Positions 1 to 6,579 of a stretch of 6,660 bases of DNA are shown here, in pieces. Both the position numbers and the translations under genes were made by a program. The stretch is taken from NCBI GenBank assembly GCA_020433785.1, contig JAGRCC010000124.1, forward strand, positions 1-6,660, given 5' to 3'. Each line of letters starts with the position of its first letter. The first letter of the stretch is position 1. Origin of the DNA: Anaerolineae bacterium (GTDB lineage Bacteria > Chloroflexota > Anaerolineae > 4572-78 > J111). The notes beneath the pieces are model-generated. The model was not told the origin of the DNA and made no database searches. It saw nothing but the letters and a program-made list of their open reading frames with translations.

Positions 1-92
1 AAAAAGCAAGAAGTGGAGCCGGAAATCTCAACGCTATAGGCGCAAACGCTTTTTATATGTCCTTTTGCGTTAAATCCTGTTTGGTTCCGGCT

Positions 93-106
93 TGTCCGGG
101 TTATGA
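93..106. repeat. Left arm of a 14-bp perfect inverted repeat spanning the window
   Basis: The sequence TGTCCGGGTTATGA here is the exact reverse complement of the last 14 bases of the window (6647-6660). The right arm runs to the window edge, so the true repeat may be longer. On the left it is preceded by CCGGCT, which gives a small CCGG-N5-CCGG hairpin. It lies just beyond the stop of the minus-strand hydrolase gene. It could be the end of a mobile element or a dispersed intergenic repeat; no transposase is visible to decide. Confidence 0.5.
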
Positions 107-149
107 ATAGACCAATTTAGAGTACGATCGCTGCCTGGCCAACCGTGTA

Positions 150-1634
150 TCAGGGTTGGGAAAGCGTAAGTTCCAGTTCTGACATCAAGGGAGAGTCGGC
201 GCTGCGGCACACCCCGGCCGTTGGCGGCATATCCGTATCCGGAGAATCGGGTCCGGCCTCGTAACCACATCCCTCTAAAGCCGGACAAACCCCATAGAAC
301 AGTTCAACCGAAGAAACCCCGTTGCCGATGGCCGGCAGGTCGCGCACATTGTGGTCAACTAACAGGCAGGCCCCGGTTTGATCGGCGTGCTCGTAGAGTT
401 TGACCGCCCACCCTTGGCCCACACTCACCGACGAAACCTGATCATTGATCGACCGGGTGACATTGTATTGGCCGGGCTGATCAAAATGAAGGGTGTTTCC
501 GGGCAGAAAGCCTTTTTGCTCGTACAGCGCCAGCGCGCCATCGGGGTGCCCTAAAATATAGCCGTCCGGCCGCTTGTACAGCGGCTTCTCTTGCCCCAGC
601 CACACCGAGGGCGCATCGGCCGGATAGTTGCGATCGGCTTTGGTCTTGAAATAATCCATTTCGCTGATGGAGAAGGGAGCGGCCGCTTCGATGTGGGCCA
701 CGTGGCCGGCCGGGTTGGTTTCGGTGGCGTCGTACCAGGCCGTGGCCCCGACCAGCGGGGTACAGCCGGCCTCGGTCGTGCGGCACACGTCGTAGCCTTC
801 ACTGCGGGCCGTGGCCAGCCAATCGGCGGCGTTACCCCAGTTGGTCGGGCCGATATCAGCCCGTTTATAGGCGGCCCACCAGGTACAATTGCCGGCCAGG
901 CCGCACAGATAGACATTTTCTTGGGGATCGGGCGGTAAGCTGCCGCAGGTTTGATCGACGAGTTGGGTCGGCACCTGGTTGGGAAAAGCAAAATCAGGCG
1001 GTAAGGTAAACGCCGGCCCGGTGGTGGTCAGCGTGACGGTTTTTAAGCGAAACGTGGCCAGGATATGGCTGAAAATTTCATTGGTCCCCACATTACGTCC
1101 GGCCAGGTATTTAAAGCGGAAGATATGCTGCCCATCCGACACCATGGCCACGACGATGGGCTGGCCCTGTTCGGTGGTGAGGATAATGGCCGGCCTATTG
1201 GCGATGCGGGCGTTAGGTTGAATTGACGTGTCCGACTCGGACGCGAAGACCGCCAAAGGGGTTTGATACGCGGCTAACCATTGCGGCAAATCGGTCGCTT
1301 GTTGCGACTGCCAGATATCTAAATCGATGCGGCTGGGCCCCGTATCTTCAAACGAGATCCGCCGCTTGATTACGTATTCCGGCTGCCACTGATTTTCCAG
1401 CGTAATTTCAGCGGTCCAATCGGCCGGATATTCGAGCGTAAAGCCAGCATCAGGTTCGTCATACAGTTGCCAGGTTATCACGGGCGTTACTTGAGGTTCC
1501 GGTTCCTGAGCCGCTACCGTTGCGGGCGTAATCGCCGCCATCACCACTAGCAAGGCGAACAGCCATCCCGTTAAGCCCGGTATCACTTCAGACGAACGTC
1601 TAACCCTGGTATACAAACAACTTGTTAAATCCAT
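150..1634 (-). CDS. Secreted CHAP-domain hydrolase with PsbP-like N-terminal and beta/gamma-crystallin-like C-terminal modules
   Basis: A 494-residue exported protein. Residues 1-42 look like a signal peptide: a basic stretch (RVRR, 10-13), a hydrophobic core at about 24-36 (WLFALLVVMAAIT) and a cleavage site after TVAA. Residues ~53-195 begin with the GFTLEYPADW signature (64-73) of PsbP-like/DUF1795-like domains. A CHAP amidase/endopeptidase domain follows at ~240-345. It has the putative nucleophile Cys250 in GNCTWW, a GNAADW motif (267-272), His311 in GHVAHIE and Glu325 in ISEMD, so the expected catalytic set is present. CHAP enzymes usually cut peptidoglycan peptides or amides; the substrate here is unknown. 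Residues ~397-446 read as a beta/gamma-crystallin-like unit with the calcium-binding motif NDQVSS (397-402), a Y-x4-x-x-G strand and a degenerate second motif (GNGVSS, 437-442). The Cys-containing tail is unrecognised. The ATG has only a weak upstream AGGG; no better start precedes the signal peptide. It is transcribed away from the kinase. Confidence 0.85.
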   Translation of the reverse strand: MDLTSCLYTRVRRSSEVIPGLTGWLFALLVVMAAITPATVAAQEPEPQVTPVITWQLYDEPDAGFTLEYPADWTAEITLENQWQPEYVIKRRISFEDTGPSRIDLDIWQSQQATDLPQWLAAYQTPLAVFASESDTSIQPNARIANRPAIILTTEQGQPIVVAMVSDGQHIFRFKYLAGRNVGTNEIFSHILATFRLKTVTLTTTGPAFTLPPDFAFPNQVPTQLVDQTCGSLPPDPQENVYLCGLAGNCTWWAAYKRADIGPTNWGNAADWLATARSEGYDVCRTTEAGCTPLVGATAWYDATETNPAGHVAHIEAAAPFSISEMDYFKTKADRNYPADAPSVWLGQEKPLYKRPDGYILGHPDGALALYEQKGFLPGNTLHFDQPGQYNVTRSINDQVSSVSVGQGWAVKLYEHADQTGACLLVDHNVRDLPAIGNGVSSVELFYGVCPALEGCGYEAGPDSPDTDMPPTAGVCRSADSPLMSELELTLSQP

Positions 1635-1735
1635 GCCCTATACCAAACGATGAAAGTTTTAATCCCAAGTTGAATTGATTCTAACAGGCTGATCTAAGGG
1701 AAACGTTTAAGAAGTATGAGAAAGTGGTTTGAGTA

Positions 1736-1766
1736 TCGCCCCATAACTAAAACGCATCCCTTTGAT
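1736..1766. repeat. 31-bp direct repeat, copy 1
   Basis: Starts TCGCCCCATAACTAAAACGC and ends CCCTTTGAT. It matches 1943-1973 at 29 of 31 positions in the same orientation, 207 bp apart. On the minus strand it can be read as IKGMRFSYGA; the second copy reads IKGVRFSYGAR and then a stop. The two differences are one synonymous and one Met/Val change, so a degraded coding origin is possible but unproven. Confidence 0.75.
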
Positions 1767-1802
1767 GGGTGCATTTCTATTTGGGGGCAACCGGCGCTGA
1801 TT

Positions 1803-1938
1803 GAAACACTGAACCGCTGAAAATGATGATTTCACTGAATTCTGCCTTTCAATGATAGGGCTTTCTTGACAGTGGATTGATGAGAACACGGCCTGGAGCG
1901 GTTCAGTGGCCTCATTCCTCTCATAAATTCAGTGTTTC
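1803..1938. repeat. Palindromic mini-element between the two direct repeats
   Basis: About 136 bp with nested inverted repeats, all perfect: GAAACACTGAA at 1803-1813 against 1928-1938, CACTGAACCGCT at 1807-1818 against 1897-1908, and CACTGAATT at 1833-1841 against 1926-1934. CACTGAA therefore occurs four times, two forward and two reversed. The element is enclosed by the 31-bp direct repeats, 36 bp beyond its left end and 4 bp beyond its right end. The layout resembles a small non-autonomous mobile element (MITE-like), but I see no clear target-site duplication and no transposase. The 60-codon minus-strand reading frame across it has no recognisable protein character. Confidence 0.5.
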
Positions 1939-1942
1939 TATC

Positions 1943-1973
1943 TCGCCCCATAACTGAAACGCACCCCTTTGAT
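1943..1973. repeat. 31-bp direct repeat, copy 2
   Basis: Starts TCGCCCCATAACTGAAACGC and ends CCCTTTGAT; the partner is 1736-1766 with two substitutions. It lies immediately upstream of the predicted kinase promoter. Confidence 0.75.
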
Positions 1974-1980
1974 CGCGGCG

Positions 1981-2009
1981 TTGTATATGCAAGAAAATCG
2001 GTTTATACT
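1981..2009 (+). promoter_or_regulatory. Candidate sigma70-type promoter of the hybrid kinase gene
   Basis: TTGTAT (1981-1986) is followed by a 17-base spacer and TATACT (2004-2009), which is five of six to the -10 consensus. The -35 match is only TTG. Transcription would start near 2016, leaving a leader of about 170 bases that contains the whole 2032-2143 foldback. The promoter is predicted by eye only. Confidence 0.45.
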
Positions 2010-2031
2010 ATTAGAAGTAATGTAAAAAGTC

Positions 2032-2143
2032 AGGTGACAGTCACATTGCGGTTCTAAAAATTAATCGGTAAATGTGTCGGAGCAACAAAGCTTGCTTTGT
2101 TATTCCTCGATTAATTTATTAATTTACAAAGTGACTGTCACCT
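2032..2143. repeat. 112-bp foldback element with three nested perfect stems
   Basis: The outer arms AGGTGACAGTCAC (2032-2044) and its exact complement (2131-2143) enclose a 10-bp stem AAATTAATCG/CGATTAATTT (2058-2067 with 2108-2117). A central 8-bp stem AACAAAGC/GCTTTGTT (2084-2091 with 2094-2101) lies inside that. Each outer arm is itself a near-palindrome (GTGAC-N-GTCAC). The whole unit folds on itself in DNA or RNA, as REP/BIME or MITE elements do. It lies between the predicted promoter and the kinase start, so it would be transcribed as leader RNA. There is no T tract, so it is not a standard intrinsic terminator. The outer 14-mer recurs at 6594-6607. Confidence 0.7.
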
Positions 2144-2172
2144 TATTCCAAGTCACCTATGGCTAAACCTGT

Positions 2173-2179
2173 AAAGGAG
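2173..2179 (+). promoter_or_regulatory. Shine-Dalgarno site that decides the kinase start
   Basis: AAAGGAG lies six bases before the ATG at 2186. The upstream in-frame ATG at 2159 has only TTCCAAGTCACCT before it and no ribosome binding site. This favours initiation at 2186, nine codons inside the longest open frame. Confidence 0.65.
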
Positions 2180-2185
2180 CAGGAA

Positions 2186-5100
2186 ATGCCGGAACAATCC
2201 TCTTCCCCTTTAAAAGCAGACGACCAGCAGCCGTTTGAACTGCTGATTGGCCACCACCCCGTTCCCACATGGATTATTAACCGGGAAACACTGGCGTTCA
2301 TGGAGATCAATCAAGCGGCGATTGATACCTATGGCTACAGCCGGGCCGAGTTTCTAACGATGACGATTAAAGATATTAGGCCGTCGGAAGATGTCCCGCG
2401 CTTGCTTGAACAGATGAAGCTCAATCAAGCGGAGTGGCTGCAAGCCGAGCAATGGCGGCACCGTCGCAAGGACGGGACGCTGATCGATGTCAAAATTACG
2501 GCCCATTTGATTACCTATAACGGGCAGCCGGCCAACCTGGTGACGGCCCAAGACATTTCCGCTCAACTGCAAACCGAAAAACGGCTGCGCGAAAGCGAGC
2601 TGCGCTATCGCCAACTGGTCGAGATGTCGCCGGATGCGATTGCCGTTCATCAGGACGGGCAGGTGGTCTTTTGCAATCCGATTGGGGTTAAAATGATACA
2701 GGCCAACAGCTTGAAAGAGCTGATTGGCAAGCCGATTGCTGAAATTGTACATCCGGATGATTGGCCAATGGCTCAAGTTAGAATTCAGCGGATGCTGGCG
2801 GGCGAAATCGATTTATATCCGGTGGAACTGCGTTACCTACGGTTAGACGGCACCGCAATTGAGGTTGAAGTGATCGCTGTACCGATCACCTTTGAAAATA
2901 AGCCGGCGGTTCAAATTATTGCTCGCGATATTAGCGCTCGCAAGGAGCATGAGCGGCGGCTGCGGGCGGCGAATGAGCGATTGCGCCAATCAGAAGAAAA
3001 ATTTGCCACCGCTTTCCATTCCAGTCCGGTCCCCTTATCGCTGACGCGGTTCGATACCGGCCGGCTGGTTGATGCCAACGCCAGCTTCTTCTCATTCACT
3101 GGGTATCGTCGCGATGAGGCGATGGGCCGGACAGGGGTCGAGTTAGCGTTAATTACGATGGAACAGCGCAAGTTTATTATTGAAACGCTGATCAGTCAGG
3201 ACGGCGCCATTCGAAATCTAGAGATGGATTTTCGGGATAAATATGGCCGGACCAAGCATTGTTTTTTCTCGATGGAACAGATAATGTTAGACGATGAAGC
3301 GTTCCTGCTAAGCACGTATACCGACATCACCGACCTCAAACAGGTGGAAGCGACGCTGCAACAGAAAGAAACTTTTACCAGAGGTATTATCGATTCATTA
3401 ACTAAGCATCTGGCCGTTTTAGACGCGGAGGGCGTTATTGTCATGGTCAATGCCGCCTGGGATCAATTTGCCAGGGATAACGGTATGGAAGGGCATAATA
3501 TTTTTGTCGGCACCAACTATCTTGATATTCTTAAACAAGTCGTGCTCAAAGATAATGATCAAACAGCCCAAAAAGCCTTGACCGGTATCCAAGCCATTAT
3601 GAGCGGCTCACAGTTCGGGTTTAGCCTGGAATACCCTTGTCACTCGCCCAACCAGCAACGCTGGTTCTTGATGCGGATTGCGCCCTTAAAAAATTCCGGG
3701 CATGGGATAGTGGTTACCCATGAAAACATCACTCAGCAGGTGCAGGCCAATCATGCCCTGCAAGTCAGTGAGGAAAAATACCGGCATCTGGTCGAAACCT
3801 CTCACGATCTCATTTGGGCGGTGGATGGCGCAGGCCAGATTACCTTTATCAACCAGGCCGCTCGCCGTGTTTACGGTCGCGACCCGGCCGAGATGATTGG
3901 CCGCAGCTATGCCGATTTTATGCCCTCGGACCAGGTGAGAACCGATGCGGAATGGGCGGCGATGATCAATGACGAGGATAAAATCACGAATTACGAACAT
4001 TGGGTCTGGCACAAAGAGGGTGCCCAGGTCCGGGTCAACACCAACGCGGTGGTGCAGCGGGATAAGGACGGCACGAATATCGGCGCGACAGGCACGTCAC
4101 AAGATATTACCGAGCGCAATCGAATTGAGGACCAGCTCCGGTTTCAGGCGTATCTGTTAGACAGCGTGTCAGATGCGATCGTTGCCGTCGATCATAATTT
4201 CAACATCACGGCCTGGAATCGGGCGGCTGAACGGATTTACGGCTGGCAGGCCGGCGAAGTGCTAGGTAAACGGGTGGGTGAGGTTTTACCGACCCAGATG
4301 GTTGACGATACGGTGGAAGGCTCCAGAAGTAAGCTGATCAATGAAGGCCAATGGCAGGGCGAGGTTATCCACACCTGCAAAGATGGGACGGAACGATATA
4401 TCCTCAATACGGTGACGCTGCTCAAAGATGTTGACAATAATACCATCGGCGCGGTGGCGGTTAATCACGATATGACCGAGCGCAAAGCGTTGGAACGAGA
4501 GAATGAAACGCTGACCATGCAGTATCACCAGGCCCAAAAGATGGAGTCGCTGGGCCGGCTGGCGGGCGGTATTGCCCACGATTTCAATAATTTGCTGGTG
4601 CCTATTCTGGGTTATGCCGAGTTGGGGCTGCTGGCCCTATCGCCGGACGACGCGCTGCACGATAATTTTGAGCGGATCAGCCGCGCCGCCGGTCGAGCCG
4701 CGGATCTGACCCGGCAAATTTTGGCCATCAGCCGGCGGCAGGTGCTGGAAATGCGGCTGCTGCGGCTCGATGAGGTTATCACCGGCTTTCAGCAAATGCT
4801 GCGGCGGATTATCGGCGAAGATATTGCCATTGACACGTATCTAGGGGCTGATATTTGGCCCATTAAAGCCGATAAAGGGCAGCTTGAACAAGTGTTGCTC
4901 AATTTGGCCGTAAATGCCCGCGACGCCATGCCCCAGGGCGGCCATTTGATCATTGAAACGGCCAACGTGGTGTTAGATAGGACCTATATGGCTACCCACG
5001 CTGAAACAGAGCCGGGACCCTATATCCGGTTAACGGTCACAGATACCGGCTGCGGCATCGCCCCCGAAATCCAGCCGCATATTTTCGACCCGTTTTTCAC

Positions 5101-5659
5101 CACCAAACAGCAAGGGCAAGGCACCGGGCTGGGGCTGGCCACGGTTTATGGCATTATTAAACAGCACCGGGGCCACATCTGGGTTTACAGCGAAGTCGGT
5201 CAGGGGACCACCTTCAAAATCTATTTACCGGCGGTTGACGGGCCGCAAACGGCCAGAGAGGGCCGACAGCGGGCCGTTAGCGACCTGCCCCGGGGCACGG
5301 AAACCGTGCTGGTGGTTGAGGATGAAGATGTGGTGCGCCGCTTGGTTTGTGATACCCTGACCGCGCATGGGTATCATGTCTTAGAAGCGGCCGGGCCGGA
5401 ACAAGGGCTGGCTTCAGCCGACGCTTTCGCGGGCCAGATCGATCTGCTGCTGACCGATGTCATTATGCCGAAGATGAACGGCAAAATGCTGTATGAGCGG
5501 CTGCTGACCAGGCGGTCCGGCCTCAAGGTGGTTTATATGTCGGGTTATACCGATAATGTGATTGTCCACTACGGGGTGGTGGACCAAGGTATGGCGTTTT
5601 TGCAGAAACCGTTTGCCATCCGCCACCTGTTGGAAACCATCCGGCAGGCGCTAAAATAG
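2186..5659 (+). CDS. Soluble hybrid sensor histidine kinase with six PAS domains and a C-terminal receiver
   Basis: From the preferred ATG this is 1157 residues; the ATG at 2159 would give 1166. PAS domains lie at about 17-127, 140-253, 273-385, 397-519, 532-645 and 653-767. Five of the six end in a D-I/M-[ST]-type strand plus a linker helix; the fourth ends in NITQQV and is the most divergent. A HisKA domain follows (GGIAHDFNN, phospho-acceptor His798). The HATPase has an N box with Asn910, a DTGCGI G1 box (953-958), an FDPFFTTK F box and a GTGLGL G2 box (979-984). The receiver (1039-1157) has acidic residues Glu1045/Asp1046, phospho-acceptor Asp1091, Ser1119 and Lys1141, so every catalytic element is intact. 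I see no signal peptide or membrane segment, so it should sense cytoplasmic cues or partner proteins. PAS ligands cannot be told from sequence. Phosphate presumably passes His798 to Asp1091 and then to a separate HPt or regulator that is not in this window. The membrane protein at 6016 may be a partner. Confidence 0.93.
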   Translation: MPEQSSSPLKADDQQPFELLIGHHPVPTWIINRETLAFMEINQAAIDTYGYSRAEFLTMTIKDIRPSEDVPRLLEQMKLNQAEWLQAEQWRHRRKDGTLIDVKITAHLITYNGQPANLVTAQDISAQLQTEKRLRESELRYRQLVEMSPDAIAVHQDGQVVFCNPIGVKMIQANSLKELIGKPIAEIVHPDDWPMAQVRIQRMLAGEIDLYPVELRYLRLDGTAIEVEVIAVPITFENKPAVQIIARDISARKEHERRLRAANERLRQSEEKFATAFHSSPVPLSLTRFDTGRLVDANASFFSFTGYRRDEAMGRTGVELALITMEQRKFIIETLISQDGAIRNLEMDFRDKYGRTKHCFFSMEQIMLDDEAFLLSTYTDITDLKQVEATLQQKETFTRGIIDSLTKHLAVLDAEGVIVMVNAAWDQFARDNGMEGHNIFVGTNYLDILKQVVLKDNDQTAQKALTGIQAIMSGSQFGFSLEYPCHSPNQQRWFLMRIAPLKNSGHGIVVTHENITQQVQANHALQVSEEKYRHLVETSHDLIWAVDGAGQITFINQAARRVYGRDPAEMIGRSYADFMPSDQVRTDAEWAAMINDEDKITNYEHWVWHKEGAQVRVNTNAVVQRDKDGTNIGATGTSQDITERNRIEDQLRFQAYLLDSVSDAIVAVDHNFNITAWNRAAERIYGWQAGEVLGKRVGEVLPTQMVDDTVEGSRSKLINEGQWQGEVIHTCKDGTERYILNTVTLLKDVDNNTIGAVAVNHDMTERKALERENETLTMQYHQAQKMESLGRLAGGIAHDFNNLLVPILGYAELGLLALSPDDALHDNFERISRAAGRAADLTRQILAISRRQVLEMRLLRLDEVITGFQQMLRRIIGEDIAIDTYLGADIWPIKADKGQLEQVLLNLAVNARDAMPQGGHLIIETANVVLDRTYMATHAETEPGPYIRLTVTDTGCGIAPEIQPHIFDPFFTTKQQGQGTGLGLATVYGIIKQHRGHIWVYSEVGQGTTFKIYLPAVDGPQTAREGRQRAVSDLPRGTETVLVVEDEDVVRRLVCDTLTAHGYHVLEAAGPEQGLASADAFAGQIDLLLTDVIMPKMNGKMLYERLLTRRSGLKVVYMSGYTDNVIVHYGVVDQGMAFLQKPFAIRHLLETIRQALK

Positions 5660-5734
5660 CCTTAATCGAATGCTGATTTTGGCGTCACCGGCAGGGGCAT
5701 AATCAACGGGAGTGAATTCGAGCATAACCTAACC

Positions 5735-5774
5735 AATAAATTGCATACAACCCACAACTGTGCGATAATTTATT
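5735..5774 (+). other. Predicted hairpin in the kinase/membrane-protein gap
   Basis: AATAAATT (5735-5742) pairs perfectly with AATTTATT (5767-5774). After a three-base bulge the stem continues as GCATA with TGTGC (5743-5747 with 5759-5763, one GU pair), closing an 11-base loop. It is the first of a series of stems running up to the next gene. It starts 75 bases after the kinase stop and has no T tract, so it is not an obvious terminator. Confidence 0.4.
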
Positions 5775-5809
5775 AAGATCGATTCCCCGAGATACCAACC
5801 GCGTTTGAA

Positions 5810-5864
5810 CATATGCCTAGCATATGAATTCTGGTTAACCACCAGAACCGTTCGTTTACGAGCG
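5810..5864 (+). other. Three consecutive small hairpins, possible structured RNA
   Basis: Three stems follow one another with one or two bases between them. CATATGC/GCATATG (5810-5826) has a 3-base loop. TTCTGGT/ACCAGAA (5829-5847) is a perfect 7-bp stem with a 5-base loop. CGTTCG/CGAGCG (5849-5864) is 6 bp with one GU pair and a 4-base loop. Such tight tandem packing is unusual for random spacer and suggests a structured leader or small RNA upstream of the membrane-protein gene. I do not recognise it as any known riboswitch class. Confidence 0.45.
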
Positions 5865-5938
5865 TGGCCTCACTATTTTCCCAAGTCTGCCTAAAAAGGA
5901 GATAGCGTATCCTTGTCACCGATCGCTCGGTTGGAGAC

Positions 5939-5965
5939 GAGTACCGAACAGCCGTACTCTTTTTT
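5939..5965 (+). terminator. Intrinsic-terminator-like stem with T6 tract
   Basis: GAGTAC (5939-5944) pairs with GTACTC (5954-5959) across a 9-base loop, followed directly by six T (5960-5965). The stem is short and only half GC, so the terminator would be modest. It lies about 50 bases before the membrane-protein start. It could end the kinase transcript, or act as a conditional terminator in the leader of the next gene. An alternative pairing, TCGGT (5927-5931) with ACCGA (5943-5947), would break this stem. Confidence 0.45.
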
Positions 5966-5971
5966 GATGGC

Positions 5972-6000
5972 AGGGTGACGGTTCCGTGGCCGTTACGCCT
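5972..6000 (+). promoter_or_regulatory. Stable hairpin just before the ribosome binding site of the membrane-protein gene
   Basis: AGG-GTGACGG (5972-5981) pairs with CCGTTAC-G-CCT (5990-6000): ten pairs with one bulged G and one GU pair, closing the 8-base loop TTCCGTGG. The possible GTG start at 5986 lies in this loop, which argues against its use. The ribosome binding site GAAAGG (6005-6010) follows four bases after the stem and remains free. Confidence 0.4.
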
Positions 6001-6015
6001 ACTAGAAAGGCACCT

Positions 6016-6579
6016 ATGTTACTACCTAAAGCAACTTATTGGCGGGAAACCCACCAACTGCTACTGACGTATTGTACATTTCTGGCATTCATCGCGTTAG
6101 TGGCGGATTATTTAAGCGGCCCCCTCATTCAATTTCCTATCCTATATGTAATACCGGTAGGGCTAGCCAGTTGGTACGGTGGACGCCGGTGGGGGTATAT
6201 TTTTGCGGTAAACCTGGCGGTCATCCGATTATGCTATTTTACTGTCTGGGATACCCCGTGGGGCATTTCCGTAACCCTCATCAACGCCCTTATCCGCATC
6301 ATAGTCTTTACCGGCTTTGTGTATTTGGTCGATAGGGTGGCCGTGCAGCAGCGGGCGCTGGAAAATGAGGTACGCATCTTATCCGGCTTGCTGCCCATTT
6401 GCAGCTTCTGCAAAAAAATTCGCGATGAGGATGAAACCTGGCAGCCGCTGGAAGGATATATCACCCACCATTCAGAGGCCGAATTTAGCCACGGCTTGTG
6501 CCCGGAGTGTGCTCGAATACATTATCCGGAGTATTACCAGGCAGAGCATGGCCTAATTGACAAAGCTTTGCCCATATGA
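6016..6579 (+). CDS. Four-helix membrane protein with C-terminal CxxC...CxxC signalling cap
   Basis: 187 residues from the ATG at 6016, which has GAAAGG five bases upstream. A GTG at 5986 would add ten residues but lacks a ribosome binding site. Four hydrophobic segments lie at about 14-34, 37-54, 59-76 and 85-105. The stretch PILYVIPVGLASWYGGRRWG (41-60) resembles the membrane sensor front ends of many histidine kinases and diguanylate cyclases. A charged linker (106-124) leads to a small domain at 125-170: LLPICSFCKKIRDEDETW, then HSEAEFSHGLCPEC. The four cysteines (129, 132, 162, 165) look like a zinc-binding set, with His159 nearby. I recall this cap from the C-termini of bacterial PAS, GAF and receiver proteins; I know of no proven function for it. 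No kinase, cyclase or other catalytic domain is present. The gene is co-oriented with the hybrid kinase but separated by 356 bases with its own structured leader. It may act as a membrane sensor or tether feeding that kinase; this link is inferred. Confidence 0.8.
   Translation: MLLPKATYWRETHQLLLTYCTFLAFIALVADYLSGPLIQFPILYVIPVGLASWYGGRRWGYIFAVNLAVIRLCYFTVWDTPWGISVTLINALIRIIVFTGFVYLVDRVAVQQRALENEVRILSGLLPICSFCKKIRDEDETWQPLEGYITHHSEAEFSHGLCPECARIHYPEYYQAEHGLIDKALPI

Noticed and set aside
2..73. Plus-strand open frame running in from the window edge and ending in a basic tail (RYRRKRFLYVLLR, stop at 71-73)
   Set aside because: It could be the last 23 codons of an upstream gene, but it is too short and of too biased composition to recognise or to separate from chance.
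70..288. 72-codon minus-strand reading frame overlapping the hydrolase 3' end
   Set aside because: It is an out-of-frame shadow of the real gene's C-terminal codons and reads through the inverted repeat arm.
1707..1889. 60-codon minus-strand reading frame
   Set aside because: It runs through the direct repeat and palindromic element, has no ribosome binding site that I can see and no protein-like pattern.
1736..1973. CRISPR array
   Set aside because: There are only two repeat copies 207 bp apart, the spacer is itself palindromic, and no cas genes are present.
5913..5978. Possible 21-codon leader peptide starting at TTG, with AAAGGAG upstream
   Set aside because: The spacing is long (11 bases), the start is a weak TTG and the peptide has no run of regulatory codons. 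The AAGGAG-like bases fit equally well in a hairpin.
5986..6015. Alternative GTG start for the membrane protein
   Set aside because: It lies in the loop of a stable hairpin with no ribosome binding site, whereas the ATG at 6016 has GAAAGG at good spacing.
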